A stretch of DNA of 64,000 nt from Brevibacterium iodinum ATCC 49514 (GCF_900169265.1 NZ_FXYX01000010.1:1-64000); one strand, 5' to 3'; counted from the stretch's first letter, positions 1-10,124 are shown. Translations and numbers: made by a program. Notes: generated by a model from the letters alone, not told the origin.

Positions 1-365
1 AGAAAATAAAATGTTCTGGCATCACAACTTGTTCAAACAAACACGCTATTGGATTCTCAAACCACAAACACACACCCATCACCACACCACACAAATACGC
101 AGCATGTTCACTGGGGGTATCAGTTTCATTTTGTGTTACCCACCCGGTGCCCTGACCCTTGGATCAAACCGTGTTTGTCCTGGTCAGACCCGGTGGAAAC
201 TTTGTCTCAGTGACCGTGTTTCCGGCGGGGCAACGAGATATAACTCTAGACCACCCCATCCACACCGTGCAAATCCAAAACCGACTTTCTCCACGTGACA
301 CCCACCACACAGCCCTCCGTGCCGCATCAACAGCCCCGCCAGTGCGGGGTGCTAACGTCCTGAGT
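1..365. other. non-coding stretch at window edge
   Basis: No convincing gene. The first 120 bases are unusually A/C-rich and lower in GC than the rest of the window (many CAC/ACA repeats). Reading frames here lack the third-position GC bias of the neighbouring genes. It presumably holds the promoter of the epimerase gene that starts at 366; a TAAC-containing hexamer lies about 10 nt before that ATG, but I cannot define a promoter firmly. Confidence 0.5.
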
Positions 366-1382
366 ATGAGCACGGAACCCACAGACACATCGCTGAGACG
401 CGCCCAGGCCCCGATCGCCGTCGTCGCCGGAGCATCGGGGTTCCTCGGCGGAGAGGTGCTCGATGCGCTCAGCGCTTGGGGGTACGCGACGCGGACGATC
501 GGCCGCTCCCCAGTCTCCGCCGACGCCACCTGGGACCGTCCCGACCGAATCGCCGAACTCATCGACGGTACCGACCTGCTCATCAACCTCGCCGGCCGCA
601 GCGTCGGATGTCGGTACACGGATGCCAATCGACAGGCCATCTGGGATTCCCGAGTCGATACGACCCGCGCTCTCAATACGGCAGTGGCAGCCGCCTCGGT
701 GCCGCCGCGTCTGTGGATCAACTCGAGCACGGCCACCATCTACCGTCATGCGATGGACCGACCGCAGACCGAGGAGAACGGCGACATCGGCGAAGGGTTC
801 TCAGTCGACATCGCCAAAGCCTGGGAGAAGGAGTTCTTCGCCGGGGACCTGCCCGCGACCAGACGAGTCGCGCTGCGGATGGCGATCGTCCTCGGTGACG
901 GCGCGGCGTTGAACATGTTGGCCACCGCAGCCAGACTCGGCGCGGGAGGAGCTCAGCATGAAGGGCGCTGGTTCCCGCACCGGCGCTATCGCGGGATCGG
1001 CCCGGCGGCTTCCGGGCCGACGGTCTGGCGAGGGCACCCGCCGACTCACGGACGACAGCGGTTCAGCTGGGTCCATATCGACGACGTGCTTCGGGCAATC
1101 CGGTTCATCGACGAACATGACGAGCTCAGTGGTCCGATCAACGTCTCGAACCCACAGGTCGCGGACAATCGCTCACTGATGAAAGCGCTGCGCAAGGCAG
1201 TGCGTATGCCCGTGGGGATTCCTGCACCTAGGTGGCTGCTCGAGATCGGGATGACCGTCCTGCGTCAGGAGTCGGAACTCGTGCTCAAGAGTCGGTGGGT
1301 GCTGCCGGCACGACTCGAAGCGGCCGGGTTCGACTTCAAGTGGACCGACATCGAGGCGGCGACGAAGCACCTGCTGCGCTGA
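366..1382 (+). CDS. TIGR01777 family NAD(P)-dependent epimerase
   Basis: A 338-residue extended short-chain dehydrogenase. A Rossmann nucleotide-binding motif, GASGFLG, sits at residues 22-28, and the family's WVHIDD block, just before the C-terminal DUF1731-like part, lies near residue 235. The segment containing WFPHRRYRGIG is the longer loop seen in many actinobacterial members. The frame is open upstream to 159, but ATG 366 is preferred because homology and codon bias start there. Substrate is unknown for the family; it has been tied loosely to cell division and sugar-nucleotide chemistry. It is convergent with trhO. A second TIGR01777 protein, fused to an SRPBCC domain, is at 8527-9927. 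Confidence 0.85.
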   Translation: MSTEPTDTSLRRAQAPIAVVAGASGFLGGEVLDALSAWGYATRTIGRSPVSADATWDRPDRIAELIDGTDLLINLAGRSVGCRYTDANRQAIWDSRVDTTRALNTAVAAASVPPRLWINSSTATIYRHAMDRPQTEENGDIGEGFSVDIAKAWEKEFFAGDLPATRRVALRMAIVLGDGAALNMLATAARLGAGGAQHEGRWFPHRRYRGIGPAASGPTVWRGHPPTHGRQRFSWVHIDDVLRAIRFIDEHDELSGPINVSNPQVADNRSLMKALRKAVRMPVGIPAPRWLLEIGMTVLRQESELVLKSRWVLPARLEAAGFDFKWTDIEAATKHLLR

Positions 1383-1454
1383 AGTGCAGGTACTGCTCTC
1401 CCCCGTCTCCGGAAAACGCCTCCCCGGTTTCCGAGGAACGGCAGGATCACACGC

Positions 1455-2366
1455 TCAGCCGACGGACGCCTCGGCGGAGATTCCCTGCTCGACGCAGTCG
1501 GCGCAATAGGGCTGCAGACCCCTGTCCGTGCAATCGGCGCACCGCAGGTACTGTCTGCGGCACTCGAGGTTCGCACAGTTGACGAACTCCGGCGTCTTCC
1601 TGTCGCAGGACACGCAATGCCCGATGGATTCGACATTGTCACCGAACTCGACGTGCATGCGCTTGTCGAAGACGTACAGCGAACCGTCCCAGTAGCCGGA
1701 GCTGCCGAAGGTCTCGCCGTAGCGGACGATGCCGCCGTCGAGCTGATAGACCTCTTCGAACCCGCGGTTCTTCATGAGCACGGACAGGACCTCGCAGCGG
1801 ATTCCGCCGGTGCAGTAGGTGACGACGGGCTTGTCCTTGAGGTCGTCGTATTTGCCGGATTCGATCTCGGCGATGAAGTCACGCGTGGTGTCGGTGTCGG
1901 GAACGATCGCGTCCCGGAACTTCCCGATCTGCGCCTCCATCGCATTGCGGCCGTCGAAGAAGACGACCTCTTCGCCGCGTTCGTCGAGGAGTTTGTGCAG
2001 GGCTCCGGGCTTGAGATGCTGGCCGCCGCCTTGGACTCCGTCTTCGGTGACCGTGACCTCATCAGGAGTGCCGAAGGTGACGAGTTCCTCGCGGACCTTC
2101 ACGCTCAGTCGCGGGAAGTCATCGCCCTGACCGTTCGACCATTTGATGTCCGCGCCTTTGAACGGGGCGTAGGACTTCGTTGCCCGCACGTACTGCTTCA
2201 CCCCGAAGATGTCCCCGCCGACTGTGGCGTTGATCCCGTCCTTCGACACGATGATCCGCCCCTTGAGCCCGAGACTCTCGGCCAGGGTGTGCTGCCACAG
2301 CTTGACCGCTTCGGGATCGGGCAGCGGGGTGAAGACGTAGAACAGGACGATTTTCGGGGTTGCCAT
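1455..2366 (-). CDS. trhO: tRNA uridine(34) hydroxylase, rhodanese-type (TrhO/YceA)
   Basis: A 303-residue protein of the UPF0176/TrhO family, which hydroxylates the wobble uridine of certain tRNAs on the way to 5-(carboxy)methoxyuridine. An N-terminal acylphosphatase-like domain is followed by a rhodanese domain with CTGGIRC (Cys185, Cys191), and then by a C-terminal cysteine-rich tail with CVSC, CANLEC, CADC and CADC pairs suited to zinc binding. Start chosen at ATG 2366, with GGGGGA just upstream; an in-frame ATG at 2375 is the alternative. The frame runs open far upstream through purL antisense, which is not coding. Confidence 0.9.
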   Translation of the reverse strand: MATPKIVLFYVFTPLPDPEAVKLWQHTLAESLGLKGRIIVSKDGINATVGGDIFGVKQYVRATKSYAPFKGADIKWSNGQGDDFPRLSVKVREELVTFGTPDEVTVTEDGVQGGGQHLKPGALHKLLDERGEEVVFFDGRNAMEAQIGKFRDAIVPDTDTTRDFIAEIESGKYDDLKDKPVVTYCTGGIRCEVLSVLMKNRGFEEVYQLDGGIVRYGETFGSSGYWDGSLYVFDKRMHVEFGDNVESIGHCVSCDRKTPEFVNCANLECRRQYLRCADCTDRGLQPYCADCVEQGISAEASVG

Positions 2367-2401
2367 ATCCCCCATTCTAAGACGGCGCACGCCAGCGACC
2401 T

Positions 2402-2512
2402 CACCGAGGCGGCCCACCGTGCCGAGCCCCATCATCCGACGGGCCGAGGTCGCGCCATTCGCCGAGGCGGCCCACCGGAACGCTCGCCCAGCACTCACCG
2501 AGGCGGTCCGCC
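2402..2512. repeat. three copies of a CGCCGAGGCGG-type intergenic repeat
   Basis: Copies at 2402-2418, 2460-2476 and 2496-2512 share the core C(A/G)CCGAGGCGG followed by CCCACC or CCGCC. They lie in the trhO-purL gap. Further copies occur in other gaps of the window (10009, 39330, 49157, 53129). Confidence 0.5.
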
Positions 2513-2597
2513 CGTGGACGCGCTTCGCCCCCGCGGTGAGGACACGGCTAAGATTGGCCGTGAGTGCCGTGTCGTATGAAAGGGCCCCGAAGAGGAC

Positions 2598-4982
2598 ATG
2601 ACGTCTAACCTCAGCTCTGCGGATTCCACGCAGGTCGATTCCCCGCAGAATGCATCGAAGAAGGTCAAGGAGACGGTCGAGTTCGCAGCGGCGAACCCCG
2701 ACGTCGAGCAGCCTTTCGCCGATCTCGGTCTCACGGCCGACGAATACGAGAAGATCAAGGCGATCCTCGGACGTCGCCCCACCTCGGCGGAATTGGCCAT
2801 GTATTCGGTGATGTGGTCCGAGCACTGCTCGTACAAGTCCTCGAAGGTCCACCTGTCCAAGTTCGGTGACAAGGTCACCGAGGACATGAAGAAGCACCTG
2901 CTCGTGGGCATCGGCGAGAACGCCGGCGTCGTCGACATCGGGAACGGCTGGGCGGTGACCTTCAAGGTCGAATCGCACAACCACCCCAGCTACGTCGAAC
3001 CCCACCAGGGTGCGGCCACGGGAGTCGGCGGCATCGTGCGCGACATCATCTCCATGGGTGCGCGCCCGGTCGCCGTGATGGATCAGCTGCGGTTCGGAGC
3101 CATCGACCATCCGGACACCGCCCGCGTCGTCCACGGCGTGGTCGCCGGCATCAGCAACTACGGCAATTCCCTGGGCCTGCCGAACATCGGCGGCGAGACC
3201 GTCTTCGATTCCGTCTATCAGGGAAATCCGCTGGTCAACGCCCTGGCCGTGGGTGTCATGCGGCATGAGGACATTCGTCTGGCCAACGCCTCGGGACTGG
3301 GCAACAAGGTCGTGCTCTTCGGTGCGCGCACCGGTGGCGACGGCATCGGCGGGGCTTCGATCCTCGCTTCCGAGTCCTTCGACGATTCGAAACCCTCGAA
3401 GCGCCCCGCCGTGCAGGTCGGCGACCCGTTCGCCGAGAAGGTGCTCATCGAATGCTGCCTCGAGCTCTTCGACGCCGGAGTCGTCGAAGGCATTCAGGAC
3501 CTCGGCGCTGCAGGCATCTCCTGTGCGACCTCGGAACTGGCCTCCAACGGTGACGGCGGAATGCACATCGCGCTCGACGATGTGCTGCTGCGCGATGAGA
3601 CCCTCACCCCTGAGGAGATTCTCATGTCGGAGTCGCAGGAGCGGATGATGGCCGTCGTCCGTCCCGACCGCCTCGACGAATTCTTGCGCATCGTCGGCAA
3701 ATGGGAGGTCGAGACCTCTGTGCTCGGCGAGGTCACTGATTCCGATCGTCTCGTCATCGAATGGCACGGCGACGTCATCGTCGATGTGCCCCCGCGCTCG
3801 GTCGCCCACGACGGACCCGTGTACAACCGTCCGTTCACCGCACCGTCATGGACCGCCGAGGTGGCTGCGAACACCGTTGAGGCCGCTGGTTTGGCGAAAC
3901 CCGAGTCCGATGATGAGCTGCGGTCGACGATGCTGCAGCTCTCGGGGTCGCCGAACCTCGCCTCGAAGTCGTGGATCACCTCGCAGTACGACAAGTACGT
4001 CCAGGGCAATACCGCACTGGCATACCCGGATGATGCCGGTGTCGTCCGCGTCGACGAGGAGTCCGGTCTCGGCGTGGCCATCGCCACCGACGCCAACGGC
4101 CGCTACAGCTTCCTCGACCCGGCGCGCGGTGCCCAGTTGGCTCTGGCCGAGGCCTACCGCAATGTCTCGACCTCAGGTGCCATTCCGCGTGCGGTCACCG
4201 ACTGCCTGAACTTCGGATCGCCCGAGGATCCGGAGATCATGTGGCAGTTCGCGCAGGCCGTCGAAGGCCTCGCCGACGCTTGCCAGGACATGGGAATCCC
4301 GGTCACCGGCGGCAATGTGTCCCTGTACAACCAGACCGGCGGAGTGGCCATCCACCCGACTCCGGTCGTCGGTGTGCTCGGTGTCTTCGACGACGTCACC
4401 CGCGCCACCCCGAGTGGGTGGCAGGAACCGGGCCAGACCATCTATCTGCTCGGCACCACCGACGCGGAGCTCGACGGATCGGCGTGGGCCGACGTCACGG
4501 CCGACCACCTCGGCGGGGTTCCTCCGCAGTACAAGCCGGCGGCGGAGAAAGAACTCGGCGAGATCCTCATCAACTGCTCGCGCGACGGCATGATCGATGC
4601 CGCGCACGATCTGTCAGAGGGCGGACTGTCGCAGGCGCTCGTCGAATCGTCGCTGCGCTATGGCATGGGTGCCCGGATCTGGCTCGACGAGGTCTGCGAG
4701 CGTGACGGCGTCGACGTGTTCACCGCACTGTTCTCCGAGTCGACGGCTCGCGCGATCGTTGCCGTGCCGCGCTCGGAAGAGGTCCGCTTCAAGGACATGT
4801 GCACGGCACGCCGGTTCCCGTTCGTGCGCATCGGCATGACCGATGCCGGTGACGGAGCTCCTGCGCTCGAGGTCGTCGACCACTTCTCGATCGGACTCGA
4901 CGAACTCGGCCAGTCCCACGAGGGTACGCTGGCTGATCGCTTCGGCGGCAGCGTCGCGGCGGTGACCGAAACCGCGGTCTGA
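2598..4982 (+). CDS. purL: phosphoribosylformylglycinamidine synthase subunit PurL
   Basis: A 794-residue small-type PurL, the synthetase subunit of FGAM synthase. It converts FGAR to FGAM with ATP, using ammonia delivered by PurQ with PurS. Visible family blocks include [10 protein letters not shown] near residue 75, [18 protein letters not shown] near residue 128, and the second AIRS-like repeat with GNVSLYNQT around residue 570. It is somewhat longer than the commonest PurL because of an N-terminal extension. An AGAGGA ribosome site precedes the ATG. purS and purQ are not adjacent; purA lies 39 kb away in this window. A strong terminator follows. Confidence 0.96.
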   Translation: MTSNLSSADSTQVDSPQNASKKVKETVEFAAANPDVEQPFADLGLTADEYEKIKAILGRRPTSAELAMYSVMWSEHCSYKSSKVHLSKFGDKVTEDMKKHLLVGIGENAGVVDIGNGWAVTFKVESHNHPSYVEPHQGAATGVGGIVRDIISMGARPVAVMDQLRFGAIDHPDTARVVHGVVAGISNYGNSLGLPNIGGETVFDSVYQGNPLVNALAVGVMRHEDIRLANASGLGNKVVLFGARTGGDGIGGASILASESFDDSKPSKRPAVQVGDPFAEKVLIECCLELFDAGVVEGIQDLGAAGISCATSELASNGDGGMHIALDDVLLRDETLTPEEILMSESQERMMAVVRPDRLDEFLRIVGKWEVETSVLGEVTDSDRLVIEWHGDVIVDVPPRSVAHDGPVYNRPFTAPSWTAEVAANTVEAAGLAKPESDDELRSTMLQLSGSPNLASKSWITSQYDKYVQGNTALAYPDDAGVVRVDEESGLGVAIATDANGRYSFLDPARGAQLALAEAYRNVSTSGAIPRAVTDCLNFGSPEDPEIMWQFAQAVEGLADACQDMGIPVTGGNVSLYNQTGGVAIHPTPVVGVLGVFDDVTRATPSGWQEPGQTIYLLGTTDAELDGSAWADVTADHLGGVPPQYKPAAEKELGEILINCSRDGMIDAAHDLSEGGLSQALVESSLRYGMGARIWLDEVCERDGVDVFTALFSESTARAIVAVPRSEEVRFKDMCTARRFPFVRIGMTDAGDGAPALEVVDHFSIGLDELGQSHEGTLADRFGGSVAAVTETAV

Positions 4983-5006
4983 GCCACGACCGGCGAGGAC
5001 TGACAT

Positions 5007-5072
5007 GAGACGGCCTCTCGGCCTCGACAAGACCAGCTGCGGTTGGTCCTCTCGAGGCCGAGAGGCCGTTTC
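5007..5072 (+). terminator. purL terminator hairpin
   Basis: A perfect 18-bp stem, 5010-5027 pairing with 5052-5069 (arms begin ACGGCCTCTCGG), extendable at the base. The loop holds a small inner GACCA/TGGTC stem, and TTTCG follows. It lies 28 nt after the purL stop and may serve the opposing gene ending at 5114 too. Confidence 0.85.
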
Positions 5073-5113
5073 GCTGTCGCGCTGTGTCCGAATCGCCCCG
5101 GTGGGCGTGACGG

Positions 5114-5659
5114 TCACGAAAGCGAGTCGGCAGACTTTTCACCTTGGCGCTTGCTGCGGCGCCAGCGGTCGCGCAGCGGTCCGATTACGCCCCAGGCGAG
5201 AGCAGTGAAGACGGCGACGATCGCCCAATAGATCAGCCAGAAGGAATCAGCCAAGCCCGCGATCGCGAACCCCACGACCAGCAGCGCGATGGAGATCGTC
5301 GAAGCGGTCAGGCAGCGCAGCCAGTACTCGAGACTGGTGCGGGTCGGCACGGCAGGCAGTTCAGCTTCGTTGAGATCCATATGGCGACGGGCGAACCGAC
5401 GGTCGACGCGGGCGATGGCCTCCGGACCGAAGACGACGGAGAAGCCGACGTAGAACGCGGCCATACCGTGGCTGAAGTCCGATGCCGCTCCCCTGTTCAG
5501 ATCGATGTAAGTCAGGACGATGATGACGATGTCGATGAGCGGGGTGGATACGAGGAGAACCGTCGAAACCGTTCTCCAGTGCAGCAGATACCTCGCGCAT
5601 ACTCCGGCGAGCAGAAAGATCCAGAACAGCACTTCACCGGCGATGATGAACAACAGCAT
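5114..5659 (-). CDS. multi-pass membrane protein of unknown function
   Basis: A 181-residue protein with about four hydrophobic helices: two near the N terminus (starting MLLFIIAGEVLFW), and two near the C terminus (around FAIAGLADSFWLIYWAIVAVF). Between them is a loop with NRGAASDFSHGMAAFYVGF. The C-terminal tail is basic. The start at ATG 5659 begins directly with the first membrane helix; no clear ribosome site is visible, so an upstream GTG at 5671 or leaderless translation is possible. It is divergent from a TetR gene 86 bp away, which may regulate it. Function not recognised. Confidence 0.65.
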   Translation of the reverse strand: MLLFIIAGEVLFWIFLLAGVCARYLLHWRTVSTVLLVSTPLIDIVIIVLTYIDLNRGAASDFSHGMAAFYVGFSVVFGPEAIARVDRRFARRHMDLNEAELPAVPTRTSLEYWLRCLTASTISIALLVVGFAIAGLADSFWLIYWAIVAVFTALAWGVIGPLRDRWRRSKRQGEKSADSLS

Positions 5660-5745
5660 CGAGCGACACACCCATTTGAATCGGTGACATACTTTTCTCG
5701 CTCGACTGTACCAAAATAGAGTTCGAGGAGGAGAGGAGGAACAGG

Positions 5746-6324
5746 ATGCCGAAAGTCGTGGACCATGACCAGCGCCGCGCCGACATCGGGTGGGCAGTGG
5801 CACGGCTCATCGCGACCGAGGGGATCCAGGCCGTGTCGGTTCGCGCAGTCGCCGCCGAATCGGGGTATCAGCCCTCGACCCTGCGGCACTATTTCCCTCT
5901 GGCAGACGAGATGACAGCGCATGCTCTAGCCCTCATCAGTCGGCGGCAGCAGCAACGACTGTCGGCGAAGAGATGGCCGGAGGACCCACGTCTGGCAATT
6001 CGCGAAGCTTGGTGCGAAGCTCTGCCACTCGATGACGATCGCCGTCTCGAGGCACACGTCTGGTTGGCCTCCAGCATCACCGCGCGATCGGTTTCAGCAC
6101 GACAGGCACTGGGGTCGATCAACGAAGGACTCGACAGGCTCTGCGCCAACACCATCGAGGTCTATACCGGGCGGGTCGGCGATGCCTCGGCCCGTACAGC
6201 TCTTCGCGCCTTCACCGACGGACTCGCTCTGAACGGAATCGTCGATCCGGAACGCTTCACCCCGTCCGTCGTCGAATCGAGCCTAGATCTCTATCTCGAC
6301 CAGCTGCAGCGACCTGATCAGTAA
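5746..6324 (+). CDS. TetR/AcrR family transcriptional regulator
   Basis: A 192-residue regulator. The N-terminal helix-turn-helix spans about residues 8-55, with VSVRAVAAESGYQPSTLRHY typical of TetR recognition helices. The C-terminal ligand-binding domain is unassigned. A purine-rich GAGGAGGAGAGGAGG ribosome site precedes ATG 5746. The divergent membrane-protein gene is the likeliest target. The 3' end overlaps the end of the next, convergent gene by 7 bp. Confidence 0.88.
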   Translation: MPKVVDHDQRRADIGWAVARLIATEGIQAVSVRAVAAESGYQPSTLRHYFPLADEMTAHALALISRRQQQRLSAKRWPEDPRLAIREAWCEALPLDDDRRLEAHVWLASSITARSVSARQALGSINEGLDRLCANTIEVYTGRVGDASARTALRAFTDGLALNGIVDPERFTPSVVESSLDLYLDQLQRPDQ

Positions 6325-7064
6325 GCAGGCTGTGCTGGCGCCGGGGCAGTCCTGCCGTTGGCACGGGCGAGCAGGTGGAAGAGTCCGAGGCTCGCAAAGA
6401 TGAGCGCAAGCCACACGGCTTGAACGAGGACTACGATCATGACGCCGGTCGTGGCGTTTTCGGCCAGTGGTTTGGCAACCGTCATGTTGAGGACGGCGAG
6501 GATCGCACCGATGACGACTGCGATGACGAGGATCCACCACCGACGATTGCGGGCGATGCTCCACCCGCAGAATACCGTGGCCAGGAAGAACGCATTGAGC
6601 ACGCCTTGGATGATGTTCATGGTGAGCAGTGAGCTGCCGTCTTCCGTCCCGACCGAAGTGAGAAGGATCCCTGTCAGGGGCGTGAGGATCAGCAGGGCTG
6701 CGCATCCGAGGAAGAAGATTCCGGCACCGATGAGTCGCCGCGCCCAGCTGGTGTTCTTCACCAGCAGGATGGCTGCAGTGCCGAGAACCAGCCGCAGACA
6801 TGCGCAGATGATCGATCCGAGACTGAAGAGAACAACTGCGCTCGTGCCACCTGTCGTCGCCAGCGGCGTCAGCACCAGGACGGGCAGCATGCCGATGATG
6901 AGGGCCGCCCAGAACAGCGAGCGCGCGAGCCATCCGGGATGCTGCGATTCCTGCGCTTTGCGGGGTGCCAGTGCATGCGGTGGGGCCGACGGGTAAGGCG
7001 GCGATCCTGCCGCCGGCTGACTCTGCCAAGGGCCGTTGCTGTGACTGCTCTGTCCGTAGCTCAT
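6318..7064 (-). CDS. Pro/Ser-rich N-tail membrane protein
   Basis: A 248-residue protein. The first 40 residues are a Gly/Pro/Ser/Gln-rich hydrophilic tail (MSYGQSSHSNGPWQSQP...), a layout common in actinobacterial DUF4190/DUF4352-like proteins. It is followed by six hydrophobic segments between about residues 45 and 235, pairing as SLFWAALIIGMLPVLVL, VLFSLGSIICACLRLVL, LIGAGIFFLGCAALLIL and so on. It is convergent with the TetR gene and divergent from the MetE-like gene. No catalytic motif; function unknown. Confidence 0.7.
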   Translation of the reverse strand: MSYGQSSHSNGPWQSQPAAGSPPYPSAPPHALAPRKAQESQHPGWLARSLFWAALIIGMLPVLVLTPLATTGGTSAVVLFSLGSIICACLRLVLGTAAILLVKNTSWARRLIGAGIFFLGCAALLILTPLTGILLTSVGTEDGSSLLTMNIIQGVLNAFFLATVFCGWSIARNRRWWILVIAVVIGAILAVLNMTVAKPLAENATTGVMIVVLVQAVWLALIFASLGLFHLLARANGRTAPAPAQPAY

Positions 7065-7211
7065 GGTCCTACCCTACGATTCGACCGCCGACATACGTGA
7101 CCCAAGATGACAGCGAACACACATGCGCAGTCACGAATGTGATTGCCTGAAGGGGACTGCTGCGGCACAACCGTCGCGGCCACACCGCACAATCAACCAG
7201 AGGAGCCAACC

Positions 7212-8441
7212 ATGGCAACGATTCGCACATCCCACGCGGGATCCTTACCCCGCACTCCCGAACTCATCGAAGCCAACAAGGTCAAACAGGCGCAGAACAC
7301 CGCCCGTCTGGCCGGTGAGTCCGTGTCGCAGGAACAGGAGCAGGAATTCGACGAGCTCCTCGCCGCCAGCGTGACCGACCTCGTCAAACGTCAGAAGAAT
7401 CTGGGCATCTCGCTGCCCAACGACGGCGAATACGGACACGCCATGGCCGCCGAGTTCGACTACGGGGCCTGGTGGCACTACTCGTTCGCCCGCACCGGCG
7501 GACTCGAACTCCACGACATCGACCTCTGGGAGATCCCGGCGAACCGTTCGACGCCGGGCAATATCGTGCTCACGAGCATGCCTGACCGTCGCGACCGCAA
7601 TCTCTTCCCGAACGTCTACACGGACCCGAAGGCCGGAACCGACACCGGGCAGCAGCCCCAGTTCCCGAAGGCCACCGGCCCGATCAGCTACATCGGCCAG
7701 GACCAGGTCAACCGCGATGTCGCGAACCTCAAGGCCGGTCTGGCCGCCGCAGGCTACGACGAGCGCGCCGGCTACATCAACGCCCTGTCGCCCGGTTCGG
7801 CCTCCCGCATCGCCAACGAGTACTACTCAAGCGATGAGGAGTTCATCTGGGCGTGGGCCGATGTGCTGCGGGAGGAATATCTCGCCATCACCGAGGCGGG
7901 GCTGACCGTCCAGATCGACGATCCGTCCCTCGCGGAGAACTTCGACCAGATCAACCCGGAACCGTCCTTCGATGACTACCGCGCGTTCATCCAGGTCCGC
8001 ATCGATGCACTCAACCATGCGCTGCGCGGAATCGACCCGGCGCAGGTGCGCGTGCACACCTGTTGGGGCTCGTGGCACGGACCGCACGTCACCGACCTGC
8101 CGTTCGTCGAGATCGTCGACCAGGTGCTTTCGATCAACGCCGCAGGCATCACTTTCGAAGCCGCGAACGTCCGCCACGAACACGAATGGCGGATCTGGGA
8201 AGAGAAGAAGCTGCCCGAGGGCAAGTACATCATCCCAGGAATCGTCTCTCATTCGACCAATGTCGTCGAGCATCCCGAGCTCGTCGCCGAACGCATCGGC
8301 CGGTTCGCCAAGCTCGTCGGACCCGAGAACGTCGTCGCCTCCACCGACTGCGGCCTGGGCGGCCGCGTCCACCCGGACATCGCCGTCGCGAAGCTGCAGT
8401 CCCTGACCGAAGGTGCGGAGATCGCCTCGAAGCGCTTCTGA
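7212..8441 (+). CDS. MetE-like cobalamin-independent methionine synthase II family protein
   Basis: A 409-residue TIM-barrel protein resembling the C-terminal catalytic half of MetE. It opens with TSHAGSLPRTPEL, has QIDDPSLAENF and HTCWGSWHGPH blocks, and ends with the zinc-site-like STDCGLGGRVHP, whose Cys matches the MetE metal ligand region. It lacks the N-terminal MetE half, so it is likely a core-MetE or related C1/alkyl transferase rather than a classical methionine synthase. Start at ATG 7212, preceded by AGAGGAG; the frame extends upstream to 7143 without a good start. A strong terminator follows. Confidence 0.85.
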   Translation: MATIRTSHAGSLPRTPELIEANKVKQAQNTARLAGESVSQEQEQEFDELLAASVTDLVKRQKNLGISLPNDGEYGHAMAAEFDYGAWWHYSFARTGGLELHDIDLWEIPANRSTPGNIVLTSMPDRRDRNLFPNVYTDPKAGTDTGQQPQFPKATGPISYIGQDQVNRDVANLKAGLAAAGYDERAGYINALSPGSASRIANEYYSSDEEFIWAWADVLREEYLAITEAGLTVQIDDPSLAENFDQINPEPSFDDYRAFIQVRIDALNHALRGIDPAQVRVHTCWGSWHGPHVTDLPFVEIVDQVLSINAAGITFEAANVRHEHEWRIWEEKKLPEGKYIIPGIVSHSTNVVEHPELVAERIGRFAKLVGPENVVASTDCGLGGRVHPDIAVAKLQSLTEGAEIASKRF

Positions 8442-8481
8442 CCCAGCACTGCAGAAACAGATAGCAACAGCAGAAACACCG

Positions 8482-8519
8482 GTCCCCTCCGCTCGGCTCA
8501 CATGCCGAACGGAGGGGAC
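8482..8519. terminator. bidirectional terminator between convergent genes
   Basis: An outer 10-bp stem GTCCCCTCCG/CGGAGGGGAC (8482-8491 with 8510-8519) with an inner 5-bp TCGGC/GCCGA stem and a 6-nt loop. It lies between the convergent MetE-like gene and the SRPBCC-epimerase gene, so it probably serves both. Confidence 0.85.
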
Positions 8520-8526
8520 TTCTGTA

Positions 8527-9927
8527 TCACGCCCCGCCGCCGAGCTCCTCATCGAAGCAGTCGCTCAAAGTCGGGTGGGCGAACTGGTATCCGGTCTCCT
8601 GCAGCTTCTCCGGCACCACTCTCTGATCCGCCAACGCGAGCTCCTTCGCCCCGTCACGTCCGAGCATGATCTCCGTGATGAAACCGGGCGTCGGGATCCA
8701 CGCGGGCCTGCGCAGGTGACCGGCGAGAGCCTCGGCGAATTCCGCCTGCGTGACGAGCTCCGGGGCAACGGCATTGACCGGCCCACGCACGTAGTCATAG
8801 AGGACGGCGTGCACATACGACCGTGCAACATCGTCCAGGGAGATCCACGCCAAGGCCTGCTCCCCGCTGCCCAAGCGACCGCCGGCGCCGGCGAGGAACA
8901 GCGGCGCCTGCAGTTTGAGCAGACCACCCAAGGTGCTCAGGACGACTCCGGTTCGAATCGACACTCGTCTGATCCCGGCATCCTCGACACCGGCCGCAGT
9001 CTCCTCCCATTTCTGGCATACCTCGGCGAGGAATCCCTCACCGGCCGGTCCGGATTCGTCGACGGGTTCGTCTGCTTTCGCCCCGTAATAGCCGACCGCG
9101 GAGGCGCAGACGAAGACGGACGGACGTTTCGCCTCGGGCAGACCGCGCATCGTTTCGACGAGCAGCCTCGTCGAGTCGATGCGCGACGACCAGATCTCAT
9201 CCTTCGCGTGCTTGGTGAACCGAGTGGCGATTGGTCGTCCGCCGAGGTGGACCACCGCATCCGCCCATGCGAGATCCCGTGGGTTGAGGATTCCCAGATC
9301 CGGATTCCAGTGCACCTCGTACTCAAATTTCGGAGTTTCGCGGACGAGGAGCCGCACGAAATGACCGGCAGTGGAGAACACGGCAGCGACCTGGCGCCCG
9401 ATCATTCCGCTGCCGCCGGCGATGAGGATGTGCTTGCCCTTCTTCCGCGTCAGCAGGGGCGCGTTCGTGGATTCGAGGAAGTCGATGTCCATGAGCATCC
9501 GCTTGCGGCGGGCGTCGAAGGTGGCCTCAAGGTAGTGAGTGAGCCCCCGGTCGATGACGTCGAAGCCCTGCGGAGCCATGGAGAATTCGATGTGGTCGTC
9601 GATCTTCGTCCCGCCGGCGACCGAGGTGAACTCGTGCGTGTGCTTCCACTGGCTCAGCGGACCCTTCTTCAGCTCATCGACGAAGGAGAAACGCGACGGC
9701 CCCTCCGAGTGCACGGAGCTGAATGGTCGTCGCACGAGACCGTAGGTGCCGGGCACGCTCGTCTTCACCTGCGCCACCGAGCCCGGGGCGATCGGAGGAT
9801 AGCTCTCTTCAACGATCTCCTGCGCCCAGTGAGGCGAGAGCCGGGTCAGCGCTCCCGGCCGAGCATGCCAATCGAATGTGGTCTCCGCGCCGAGCGGAAC
9901 TTCAGATGTCGACTCAAAGATGGTCAT
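8527..9927 (-). CDS. SRPBCC domain-TIGR01777 epimerase fusion protein
   Basis: A 466-residue two-domain protein. Residues 1-150 are an SRPBCC/START-like ligand-binding domain (ending TFDARRKRMLMDIDF). Residues ~165-460 are a TIGR01777 NAD(P)-binding epimerase with the Rossmann motif GGSGMIGRQVA, a SAVGYYG active-site block, and a WISLDDV block before the C-terminal part. This fused form is known in actinobacteria; substrate unknown. GGAGGG lies 6 nt before ATG 9927, which sets the start over the longer open frame. It shares family membership with the gene at 366 but not its domain layout. Confidence 0.88.
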   Translation of the reverse strand: MTIFESTSEVPLGAETTFDWHARPGALTRLSPHWAQEIVEESYPPIAPGSVAQVKTSVPGTYGLVRRPFSSVHSEGPSRFSFVDELKKGPLSQWKHTHEFTSVAGGTKIDDHIEFSMAPQGFDVIDRGLTHYLEATFDARRKRMLMDIDFLESTNAPLLTRKKGKHILIAGGSGMIGRQVAAVFSTAGHFVRLLVRETPKFEYEVHWNPDLGILNPRDLAWADAVVHLGGRPIATRFTKHAKDEIWSSRIDSTRLLVETMRGLPEAKRPSVFVCASAVGYYGAKADEPVDESGPAGEGFLAEVCQKWEETAAGVEDAGIRRVSIRTGVVLSTLGGLLKLQAPLFLAGAGGRLGSGEQALAWISLDDVARSYVHAVLYDYVRGPVNAVAPELVTQAEFAEALAGHLRRPAWIPTPGFITEIMLGRDGAKELALADQRVVPEKLQETGYQFAHPTLSDCFDEELGGGA

Positions 9928-10008
9928 GGCATCCCTCCTACCTCGAATGATGCCACCGGTTTCTGAGAATGTGATCCGCAACTCACCTAAGTCCACATGA
10001 ATTGTTCT

Positions 10009-10025
10009 CGCCGAGGCGGCTCACC
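10009..10025. repeat. CGCCGAGGCGG-type intergenic repeat copy
   Basis: CGCCGAGGCGGCTCACC, one mismatch from the copy at 2460-2476. It lies in the gap upstream of the SRPBCC-epimerase gene. Confidence 0.45.
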
Positions 10026-10084
10026 CTCCCAGCCGACCTGCCGGGGCCGCCCGGCGGAGTCCGCATTCCGCTTCCGCGGGTTAG

Positions 10085-10124
10085 AAGTGTGGGCGCCCTG
10101 ATCGAAATCAGGACGCCCACACTT
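10085..10124 (-). terminator. terminator of the BCCT-choline sulfatase operon
   Basis: An 11-bp stem AAGTGTGGGCG/CGCCCACACTT, then a C/A mismatch, then 6 bp CCTGAT/ATCAGG around a CGAA loop. It lies 43 nt past the choline sulfatase stop on the minus strand. Confidence 0.85.

Noticed and set aside
2367-3809. Long N-terminal extension of the trhO frame across purL antisense
   Set aside because: The family protein starts at MATPK near 2366 with a ribosome site; the extension is only the GC-rich antisense of purL.
7065-7211. Cobalamin or SAM riboswitch before the MetE-like gene
   Set aside because: The 147-bp gap is too short for a cobalamin element and shows no SAM-motif helices that I can build.
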